NCBI GenBank assembly: GCA_021785795.1
Contig: JAJYEK010000103.1
Location: 1-12,304, forward strand
Reading direction: 5' to 3'
Source: Pseudomonadota bacterium
GTDB taxonomy: Bacteria; Pseudomonadota; Gammaproteobacteria; Acidiferrobacterales; UBA6901
Length of the DNA stretch: 12,304 bases
A model generated the notes under the pieces. It was not told where the DNA came from and made no database searches. It was given only the letters and a program-made list of their open reading frames with translations. The translations under genes and the position numbers were made by a program. Positions 6,097-12,304 of the stretch are shown here, one piece after another. Each line of letters starts with the position of its first letter. The first letter of the stretch is position 1.

Positions 6097-6585
6097 TCAG
6101 CCGCTTGGCACAACCGGACCCGGCGCTACCGCGAGAATCTCCACATCGAATACAAGGTCATGGCCCGCGAGCGGGTGAGAAAAATCAACCGCCACCTCGG
6201 TATCCGCGACGGCCATGACCGTTCCGGGCACTTCCTCGCCCGTTGGCATGGAGAATTCGATGACCGTCCCAGGCTCCAGACCCATCTGAGGCGGAAACTG
6301 CGTGCGCGGAATCACATGCACGTTCTCCGCCAGCCTCAGACCGTAGGCTTGGGCGGCGGGGATATCGAAACGCCTCTTATCGCCCGGATGCAACCCGAGC
6401 AGGCAGTGTTCCAGACCGGCGGTCAGATCGTTCCGGCCGAGCGTGATCGTCAGGGGTTCGCCCTCATCGCTGCGGTCCACCAGCGTCCCGTCGCTCAGAA
6501 GCAGGACGAAATGCAGGGTGACACGGCATCCCTCCGCCGCCCCCTGCCCGGTCATGCCAGGCCCACGCGGCAGTCGGCGCCGCAT
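6097..6585 (-). CDS. fkpB: FKBP-type peptidyl-prolyl isomerase, SlyD/FkpB family
   Basis: This 162-residue protein has the SlyD-like layout. The split FKBP domain covers about 23-87 (VTLHFVLLLSDGTLVDRS, LGLHPGDKRRFDIP, AYG) and 133-153 (VDFSHPLAGHDLVFDVEIL). An insert-in-flap chaperone domain lies between, about 88-132. There is no histidine-rich metal tail, so it is FkpB (formerly SlpA) rather than SlyD. It should isomerise prolyl bonds in the cytoplasm. The ATG at 6585 has AAGG four bases upstream, but its first ten residues (MRRRLPRGPG) are unusual. The ATG at 6555 gives a more family-like N terminus with a weaker ribosome binding site. lspA ends 40 bp upstream and ispH starts 57 bp downstream, the conserved gene order. 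Confidence 0.93.
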   Translation of the reverse strand: MRRRLPRGPGMTGQGAAEGCRVTLHFVLLLSDGTLVDRSDEGEPLTITLGRNDLTAGLEHCLLGLHPGDKRRFDIPAAQAYGLRLAENVHVIPRTQFPPQMGLEPGTVIEFSMPTGEEVPGTVMAVADTEVAVDFSHPLAGHDLVFDVEILAVAPGPVVPSG

Positions 6586-6625
6586 AGCGCCTTGCCGTCA
6601 TGCCGGTCCATCGATCTCTCCGCAA

Positions 6626-7105
6626 TCACGTCCGCGACCGGTCACGCCGCCGGAAACGCAGGCCGAGCGCATCCATCAGCAGCAGCGCCGCCCCGACGGT
6701 AATCGCCGAGTCGGCGACGTTGAACGTCGGCCAGTGCCAGCTGCGGTAGTACAGATCCAGGAAATCCACGACATAGCCGTGCACCATACGGTCCGTCACA
6801 TTGCCGGCCGCTCCCCCAAGGATCAGCATCAACGCCACGGCCGCCTGCACATCGCCTGGACCGAGGCGGGAAATCATGACAAGTATCACGATCGACGCGA
6901 CGATTCCGACGATGATGAAGAACCCGTTCTGCCAGCCCGATGCCGAGCTGAGAAAACTGAATGCGGCTCCGGTATTGAACGCCAGCGACAAGTTCAAAAA
7001 CGGTGTTACCGCGATATCGTGCCCCATCAGGTAGGTCACGGCCGCGTGCTTCGTCAGCTGGTCAGCGACATAGACAAGCAGGGCGATCCAGATGAATTTG
7101 AACAT
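6626..7105 (-). CDS. lspA: Lipoprotein signal peptidase II LspA
   Basis: The 159-residue inner-membrane aspartyl peptidase cleaves the signal peptide from diacylglyceryl-modified prolipoproteins. Four hydrophobic segments are visible, near 5-22, 61-80, 87-103 and 129-147. The catalytic pair is Asp114 in VVDF and Asp132 in FNVADSAI. The family motifs FNTGAAFS (43-50) and GNVTDR (101-106) are intact. The frame stays open upstream to 7222, but the ATG at 7105 gives the usual N terminus ([19 protein letters not shown]). It shares one base with the ileS stop (TGATG), so translation is probably coupled to ileS. The ileS-lspA overlap and order are conserved in gammaproteobacteria. Confidence 0.96.
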   Translation of the reverse strand: MFKFIWIALLVYVADQLTKHAAVTYLMGHDIAVTPFLNLSLAFNTGAAFSFLSSASGWQNGFFIIVGIVASIVILVMISRLGPGDVQAAVALMLILGGAAGNVTDRMVHGYVVDFLDLYYRSWHWPTFNVADSAITVGAALLLMDALGLRFRRRDRSRT

Positions 7106-9951
7106 CAGGCGTAGGCTCTCGACTCTCCGGTTCCCGTCACGTTCTCGACACAGCGGCCGCACAGCCGGGGATGTTCGGCGTTCGCCCCGACGTCCGCGCA
7201 CCGATGCCAGCAACGTACGCACTTCCCGTGCGTTGATGTAGCGACCCGGATCTTCAGGCCATCCATCCCGGCATCGATGGCCTCGGCGGGAGCGTCCTGC
7301 AGATGATGGATCCGGGCGTAAGAGGTGATCAGCACGAAGCGCAGCTCATCTTCCAGCAGGGCCAGCTTGGCGTGCAGCTCCGGGGCGCAGTAGAGGTCCA
7401 CCTCCGCATCGAGCGACGAACCGATAGCACCGGCAACGCGCGCCTTTTCAAGCTCCCGCGCCACCTGCTCACGCACGTCCAGGACGCGCCTCCAGTACGA
7501 GCCGGTGGCCACTTCGGTCACCCCCGGAGTCGGTGGCGGAAGGGCATGCCACTGATCCAGAAACACGCTCTCGGCAGAGCGTGCCGGCATCGCCTGCCAG
7601 ATCTCTTCGGCAGTAAAACTGAGTATAGGCGCCATCCACCGGACCAGGGATTCAAGTATGTGCAGCATCGCAGTCTGCGCCGAACGGCGCGCGCGGCTCT
7701 CCTTCCGGGTGGTGTAGACGCGATCCTTGATCACGTCGAGGTAGAAACTGCCCATCTCGACAACGCAGAACTGGTGCAGTCTCTGGTAGACCAGATGGAA
7801 GGCAAACGCATCGTAGGCTTCCTGCAGCTGCCGCTGCAGCTGGAAGGTTCTCTCCAGAGCCCAGCGGTCCAGCGCGAGCATCTCCCCCGGAGCCACCGCG
7901 CTGCGGACATCGAATCCCGCCAGGTTGCCCAGCAGATAGCGTGCGGTATTGCGTATGCGGCGATACGAGTCGGCCATGCGGTTCAGGATCTCGTCGGAGA
8001 TGCTCATCTCTGAGCGGTAATCCGTCGCTGCAACCCACAGCCTGAGGATGTCGGCGCCCAAGGTTCCGATAACCTTCTGCGGAACCACCTGGTTTCCGAG
8101 CGACTTGGACATTTTCATGCCTTTCGCGTCAACCGTGAACCCGTGGGTCAGCACCGCACGGTAAGGCGCCACGCCTCGGGTTGCCACCGAGGTGAGCAGC
8201 GAGGACTGAAACCACCCCCGATGTTGGTCCGAACCTTCCAGATACAGATCTGCCGGATGCCCCAGTTCCGGCCGCCGCTCCAGCACACAGGCATGCGTCA
8301 CACCCGAGTCAAACCACACGTCCAGGGTATCGGTGACCTTTTCGTAGCGCCCGGCGTCCTCACCCAGGAGATCGGAGGCTTCCAGATCGAACCAGGCATC
8401 GACACCGCGCTGTTCGACCAGGCGCGCCACCTTCTCGATCAGCGCGGCAGTATCCGGATGAAGCTTGCCGGTCTGGCGCTCGACGAACAGGGCGATCGGC
8501 ACACCCCAGGTGCGCTGGCGCGAGATGCACCAGTCGGGACGGGTTGAGACCATGCCCTCGATGCGCGCCCTCCCCCACTCCGGAACCCAGCCGACCCGCC
8601 CGATCTCGTTAAGGGCCTGGGCACGCAGCCCCGCCCGATCCATGCCGATGAACCACTGCGGGGTTGCGCGGAATATGAGCGGAGTCTTGTGCCGCCAGCA
8701 GTGGGGATAGCTGTGACGCAGTGCCTCAACCCGCAGCAGCGCACCGCGTGACTTGAGCAGTTCGATCACATGCTCGTTCGCCTTGAATACGTGCTCGCCG
8801 GCGAAATACTCGGTTCCCGGAAGAAACCGCCCGTCACCGTCCACGGGATTGTCCACTGCCAGGCCATAGCGCATGCCTGCGACGAAGTCGTCCTGGCCAT
8901 GCCCCGGGGCAGTGTGCACTGCACCGGTACCGGCGTCGGTCGTAACATGGTCCCCCAGGATGACCGGTACCTCACGTCCGTAAAAAGGATGCTTCAGCCT
9001 GAGTCCTTCGAGATCGGCGCCACGGCAGGTAGCGACCACGTGATAGCTGTCCATACCGTAGCGCAGCATGGCGTCCTTCATGAGAGCTTCGGCCAGCAGC
9101 AGTCGCTCCGGGTTGTGTTCGCCACCACACTGCACCAGGACGTACTCGATGTTCGGGTTGAGCGCCACCGCTTGATTGGCCGGCAATGTCCAGGGCGTGG
9201 TGGTCCATATCGGAATCGACACTGGCCCGCTGCCCTCGTGTTCCCGGCCGGATGCCTGGCCACAGCGCGTGAACAGCTCTTCCTCGTCGACCAGCGCGAA
9301 CCGCACATCGATCGCCGGCGACGTCTTGTCCTCGTATTCCACCTCGGCTTCTGCCAGTGCCGACCCGCAGTCGATGCACCAGTGGACGGGTTTGTAACTC
9401 TTGTACAAGTGGCCGCGGGCGATCACCTTGCCAAGCTCGCGCAGAATGTCGGCCTCGAACTGGAAGTCCATGGTGAGATAGGGCCGTTCCCAGTCTCCCA
9501 CCACGCCCAGCCGCTCGAAGTCGGCGCGCTGCTCCTCCACCTGCCTGGTGGCGTAGTCACGGCAGGCCTTGCGGAAGACGGCTGGCTTGACCTTCTCGCC
9601 CGCCTTCCCGATTTTCTTTTCCACCATCAGCTCGATCGGCAGACCGTGACAGTCCCAGCCGGGAACATACGGCGCATCAAAGCCCGCTAGCGTCCTCGCC
9701 TTGACAATGACGTCCTTGAGGATCTTGTTGACCGCGTGGCCGATGTGAATGGCACCGTTGGCGTACGGCGGACCGTCATGGAGGATGTAGCGCGGCCTGT
9801 TTGCGCCGCGCTCCCGCAAGCGACGGTACAGTCCGATCTGCTGCCAGCGCCGGAGGATTTCCGGTTCGCGCGCCGCCAGGTTGGCTTTCATCGGGAAATC
9901 GGTCTGGGGCAAATTCAGTGTGTGCTTGTAGTCTTTTTCTTTCGCGTCCAT
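7105..9951 (-). CDS. ileS: Isoleucyl-tRNA synthetase
   Basis: The 948-residue class I synthetase charges tRNA-Ile. The N terminus ([15 protein letters not shown]) is the usual bacterial start. The HIGH signature is HIGH at 69-72 and the second ATP motif is KMSKS at 613-617. Between them lie the Rossmann fold and the CP1 editing domain, which hydrolyses mischarged Val-tRNA-Ile and has [11 protein letters not shown]. Trp-rich anticodon-binding helices follow. A C-terminal zinc finger has Cys911, Cys914, Cys931 and Cys934 (CVRC and CGRC). The four-cysteine C-terminal zinc finger and overall size match the bacterial, mupirocin-sensitive class (ileS1-like), not the eukaryote-like ileS2. No strong ribosome binding site precedes the ATG at 9951. 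The 131-bp gap to ribF (9952-10082) shows no gene, no T-box and no convincing terminator. Confidence 0.98.
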   Translation of the reverse strand: MDAKEKDYKHTLNLPQTDFPMKANLAAREPEILRRWQQIGLYRRLRERGANRPRYILHDGPPYANGAIHIGHAVNKILKDVIVKARTLAGFDAPYVPGWDCHGLPIELMVEKKIGKAGEKVKPAVFRKACRDYATRQVEEQRADFERLGVVGDWERPYLTMDFQFEADILRELGKVIARGHLYKSYKPVHWCIDCGSALAEAEVEYEDKTSPAIDVRFALVDEEELFTRCGQASGREHEGSGPVSIPIWTTTPWTLPANQAVALNPNIEYVLVQCGGEHNPERLLLAEALMKDAMLRYGMDSYHVVATCRGADLEGLRLKHPFYGREVPVILGDHVTTDAGTGAVHTAPGHGQDDFVAGMRYGLAVDNPVDGDGRFLPGTEYFAGEHVFKANEHVIELLKSRGALLRVEALRHSYPHCWRHKTPLIFRATPQWFIGMDRAGLRAQALNEIGRVGWVPEWGRARIEGMVSTRPDWCISRQRTWGVPIALFVERQTGKLHPDTAALIEKVARLVEQRGVDAWFDLEASDLLGEDAGRYEKVTDTLDVWFDSGVTHACVLERRPELGHPADLYLEGSDQHRGWFQSSLLTSVATRGVAPYRAVLTHGFTVDAKGMKMSKSLGNQVVPQKVIGTLGADILRLWVAATDYRSEMSISDEILNRMADSYRRIRNTARYLLGNLAGFDVRSAVAPGEMLALDRWALERTFQLQRQLQEAYDAFAFHLVYQRLHQFCVVEMGSFYLDVIKDRVYTTRKESRARRSAQTAMLHILESLVRWMAPILSFTAEEIWQAMPARSAESVFLDQWHALPPPTPGVTEVATGSYWRRVLDVREQVARELEKARVAGAIGSSLDAEVDLYCAPELHAKLALLEDELRFVLITSYARIHHLQDAPAEAIDAGMDGLKIRVATSTHGKCVRCWHRCADVGANAEHPRLCGRCVENVTGTGESRAYA

Positions 9952-10082
9952 CGATACGGCCCGTCATTCATCATCGGCAGCCGGGGCCGGGTGCATCCGC
10001 CCGCAAAGCAACCAATCCGGCAGAACAGAGAGGTGAAAAAACAGTATTTTCCGCCGTGGCGCCGAAAAAGTCCAAGGCACGA

Positions 10083-11021
10083 TCAGCCCAGCTTACGCTC
10101 CTGCAGCCATATGCGCGCTTCTTCGATATCCCGGCCTATGCGGGCCCGCAGTTCGTCAAATGACTCAAAACGCTGCTCGTCACGCAGCTTGTGCAGAAAC
10201 TCCACGCTGACCTGGCGGCCGTAGATATCCCGATCGAATTCCAGCAGATGCACCTCGAGCAGGGTGCGGGTCCCGTCGACCGTCGGCCGGGTGCCGACAT
10301 TGGCCACACCCGGGATCGGCTCCCCCTCCAGGCCGAACATCTCCACGACGTAGACTCCGTGCAACGGAGACACCTTGCGGTGCAAATGGATATTCGCCGT
10401 CGGCACCCCGATCGTGCGCCCCCGCTGGTCGCCGTGCGCCACCCGCCCGGACATACGGAAGCCCCGACCGAGCAGCCTCGCGGCGCCAGCGAGGTCCCCG
10501 GCGGCCAGCGCCTCGCGAATGCGCGTGCTGCTGACGCGCCCACCGTCGATGCTGAATGTGCGCATGGGCGCCACGGCAAACCCGTATTGCACTCCGGCCC
10601 TCTGCAACAGATCAAAGTCGCCGGCCCGCCGCTGTCCGAAGCGAAAATCGTCTCCGACCACAAGGTAGCGCACGCCGAGTCCATCGACGAGGACTCTGCG
10701 GATGAACTCCTCGGCAGGCATTGCCGCCAGTCGCCCGCCAAAGCGCAGACACAGGACGCGATCGACCGAATAGCGCCTCAGCACCATCAGCTTGTCGCGC
10801 AACCGCATCAGCCGCGCAGGGGCTGCCTCGGGCTGGAAGAACTCCTGGGGCTGCGGTTCGAACAGGATGATGACCGTCGGCAGCCGGAGTTCCGACGCCT
10901 TTTCCGCCAGCTGTCCAATGACCGCCTGGTGACCGAGATGAACGCCATCGAAATTTCCGATGGTGACAACGCATCCGCGGTGGGACGGCCGCAAATTATC
11001 GTATCCGCGTATCAGTTCCAT
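10083..11021 (-). CDS. ribF: Bifunctional riboflavin kinase / FMN adenylyltransferase
   Basis: This 312-residue enzyme phosphorylates riboflavin to FMN and adenylates FMN to FAD. The N-terminal nucleotidyltransferase half has GNFDGVHLGH (22-31, the HxGH-type site), VGDDFRFG (122-129) and SSTRIR (164-169, the ISSTxxR site). The C-terminal kinase half has GVPTAN (205-210), GVANVGTRPT (238-247) and the catalytic glutamate in LLEVHLLEF (Glu256). Length is typical. The start gives MELIRG, a common N terminus in this family, though no clear ribosome binding site is visible. It sits 131 bp before ileS on the same strand, the standard gammaproteobacterial ribF-ileS order. FAD from this enzyme is also the cofactor of ThiO encoded further along. 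Confidence 0.97.
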   Translation of the reverse strand: MELIRGYDNLRPSHRGCVVTIGNFDGVHLGHQAVIGQLAEKASELRLPTVIILFEPQPQEFFQPEAAPARLMRLRDKLMVLRRYSVDRVLCLRFGGRLAAMPAEEFIRRVLVDGLGVRYLVVGDDFRFGQRRAGDFDLLQRAGVQYGFAVAPMRTFSIDGGRVSSTRIREALAAGDLAGAARLLGRGFRMSGRVAHGDQRGRTIGVPTANIHLHRKVSPLHGVYVVEMFGLEGEPIPGVANVGTRPTVDGTRTLLEVHLLEFDRDIYGRQVSVEFLHKLRDEQRFESFDELRARIGRDIEEARIWLQERKLG

Positions 11022-11110
11022 CAGGGAAATCGTCGAAGCTTCTGGCCTGCAGATATTGCATCCCGGCCGCTTGCGGCGGCGAGACCGCCCGATCCAGGGA
11101 ACGCGCGCAA

Positions 11111-11136
11111 CCGGCGGCTCCCGGCGCAGCCGCCGG
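11111..11136 (-). terminator. GC-rich hairpin just after the DUF2203 gene
   Basis: CCGGCGGCT (11111-11119) and AGCCGCCGG (11128-11136) form a perfect 9-bp stem around an 8-base loop. The stem begins four bases past the DUF2203 stop. No T tract follows on the minus strand, so it is not a standard intrinsic terminator. It could stabilise the 3' end of the upstream transcript or attenuate reading into ribF, which starts 90 bp further on. The rest of the 118-bp gap shows nothing else. Confidence 0.4.
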
Positions 11137-11139
11137 CAC

Positions 11140-11553
11140 TCACACCGCCCAGTCCGGATCGAATTCCTGGATCACCTCGTCCAGCGGCCGCCGGCCGGAA
11201 TAGCCTTCATGATAGGCATGGTAATGCGCAATCCGGAGCTCGGGAAACTTCCAGCAAAGATAGCCATCCCCGGTGTCGAAATCGACGAGCCACAGCCCTT
11301 TGACCACCAGACCGAGCCGCTCCATCTTGGCGACCCAGCGCTTGACGATGGTCTCGTAGCGGCGCTCGACCTCCCGGATCAGCGGGTTGGTGGGCACCAT
11401 CGATTCGAGCCGGCGGCGGACCGGCTCGAGTTCGGCGTGTGCCGCCTGAGTGATCGACCGCACCAGGGGGAACAGTTCCCGGGCCTCTGCCAGCGTGAAA
11501 ATGCGCGGATCATCCGGCGCAACGATCTGAAAAATGCTTGAACCCCTACTCAT
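11140..11553 (-). CDS. DUF2203 family protein
   Basis: The 137-residue soluble protein belongs to the DUF2203 family, whose function is unknown. The signature parts are IFTLAEARELFPLV (18-31), a long helical middle (34-85), LWLVDFDTGDGYLCWKFPE (87-105) and HYHAYHEGYSGRRPL (110-124). The conserved acidic and histidine residues of the last two blocks are intact. The ATG at 11553 overlaps the last eight bases of murJ, with AAGG nine bases upstream; an ATG at 11559 is equally possible and adds two residues. The frame is open further upstream to 11664, but that part is murJ coding in another frame. The overlap suggests translation coupled to murJ. Location between murJ and ribF is unusual against the E. 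coli order and implies no clear role. Confidence 0.85.
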   Translation of the reverse strand: MSRGSSIFQIVAPDDPRIFTLAEARELFPLVRSITQAAHAELEPVRRRLESMVPTNPLIREVERRYETIVKRWVAKMERLGLVVKGLWLVDFDTGDGYLCWKFPELRIAHYHAYHEGYSGRRPLDEVIQEFDPDWAV

Positions 11554-12304
11554 CTCCATCCGCCTTCTGCAGGACCAGCTGGCGTGGGCGAATACCCAGC
11601 AGCAGCAGCATGCCTGCATAAACCAGCATACCAGCAACCACCCAGATTGCCAGCCGTCCCGCACGCTCCAGAGCCCGGTCGTGGAGCCAGCCGGAAAGCG
11701 CGCCGGCGCCCCACCACAGCACCACCCCCATCACGAGGCTGGCAACAGCCAGCCTGGCGGCATAGCCGCCGAATCCGGGTCCCGGTCGATACACTTTCTG
11801 GCGTACCAGACCGCGTAGCAGCAGCCCCGCGTTGATATAGGCAGACAGCGAGGTGGCCAGGGCCAGACCGGCATGCGCAAGGGGATAGATCAGGCTCAGG
11901 CTGAGGACCATGTTGGACACGAGCGCCACCACCCCGATGCGCACCGGAGTCTTGGTGTCTTGGCGCGCATAATATCCCGGAGCCAAAACCCGGATCAGGA
12001 GAAAGCCGGTGAGACCGAAAGCAAAGGCCATCAGGCTGCGCGAGGCCATGATGACGTCATGGGCCCCGAAAGCCCCGTAGCGGAAAAGCGTGGCCAGCAT
12101 CGGCCCACGCAGGATGATCAGCCCTACCGTGGCCGGAAACCCGACCAGCAGGACCAGACGGATCGCCCAATCGAGGGTGTGGGAAAAGGCTTCATGCGAA
12201 GCGCGCACATGTTTTACGGAGAGGCTGGGCAGAATGACCGTTCCGAGGGCAATACCGAACACTCCGACAGGAAACTCCATCAGCCGGTCCGAATAGTACA
12301 GCCA
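11546..12304 (-). CDS. murJ: Lipid II flippase MurJ, C-terminal half (5' end outside window)
   Basis: The frame runs off the right end of the window. The visible 252 residues are the C-terminal half of a MATE-like MOP-superfamily flippase that moves lipid II across the inner membrane for peptidoglycan synthesis. The first visible residues, WLYYSDRLMEFPVGVFGIAL, match the conserved segment near residue 270 of the roughly 510-residue protein. VLAPGYYARQDTKTPVRIG is the canonical later MurJ motif. About seven hydrophobic helices follow, and the frame ends in a short polar tail (KADGDE). Its last eight bases overlap the DUF2203 gene. The murJ-ribF-ileS neighbourhood is the usual one in gammaproteobacteria. 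Confidence 0.96.
   Translation of the reverse strand, partial: WLYYSDRLMEFPVGVFGIALGTVILPSLSVKHVRASHEAFSHTLDWAIRLVLLVGFPATVGLIILRGPMLATLFRYGAFGAHDVIMASRSLMAFAFGLTGFLLIRVLAPGYYARQDTKTPVRIGVVALVSNMVLSLSLIYPLAHAGLALATSLSAYINAGLLLRGLVRQKVYRPGPGFGGYAARLAVASLVMGVVLWWGAGALSGWLHDRALERAGRLAIWVVAGMLVYAGMLLLLGIRPRQLVLQKADGDE

Noticed and set aside
8770..9690. Plus-strand open frame of 306 codons
   Set aside because: It is antisense within ileS, whose motifs are all intact; no ribosome binding site or recognisable domain.
10020..10060. Possible terminator with a T run between ribF and ileS
   Set aside because: The only stem is short and AT-rich (GAAAA/TTTTC), so it is not convincing.
10191..11303. Plus-strand open frame of 370 codons
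   Set aside because: It is antisense to ribF and the end of DUF2203, both well supported; its translation is low-complexity Pro/Arg-rich.

Overview
The window looks like chromosomal DNA from a GC-rich gammaproteobacterium. The order murJ, ribF, ileS, lspA, fkpB, ispH is the conserved block of that class, and the protein motifs (SlyD-like FkpB, short MurJ C terminus, LspA) fit. The codon bias and a thiO gene beside a Fur/Irr-type regulator would suit a Chromatiales-like or sulfur-oxidising lineage. That finer placement is inference only.

Two regions meet at a tRNA gene. From about 3212 to the right end everything is on the minus strand and reads right to left. The order is the C-terminal half of murJ (lipid II flippase), a DUF2203 gene that overlaps it, ribF (FMN/FAD synthesis), ileS, lspA (lipoprotein signal peptidase), fkpB (peptidyl-prolyl isomerase), ispH (isoprenoid precursors), thiO (glycine oxidase for thiamine), a cysteine-free Fur/Irr-like regulator with its own promoter and inverted repeat, and tRNA-Thr(CGU). 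Spacings are short and ileS/lspA and murJ/DUF2203 overlap, so most of this is probably one or two housekeeping operons.

Left of the tRNA 3' end (1 to about 3211) is accessory DNA, most simply read as the integrase-proximal end of a genomic island or prophage inserted in tRNA-Thr. An intact tyrosine recombinase starts about 100 bp from the tRNA 3' end and reads away from it. Three copies of a TATGGCAA-like repeat lie between them. Next comes a second related recombinase that keeps its catalytic half but has lost its N-terminal half. On the plus strand are an AlpA/excisionase-like winged-helix protein, a small zinc-ribbon protein with two membrane segments and a GSRNIQVGGD motif, and the 3' part of a CI-like XRE repressor gene. 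The other end of the island lies outside the window.

There is no CRISPR array, rRNA, insertion sequence or obvious toxin-antitoxin or restriction cassette. No complete new system is demonstrable. The least explained items are the XRE plus zinc-ribbon membrane protein pair, the tandem recombinases, and the Irr-like regulator with its operator-like promoter. No intergenic gap exceeds 300 bp; the longest stretch without recognisable coding content is about 1797 to 2075, upstream of the decayed recombinase.
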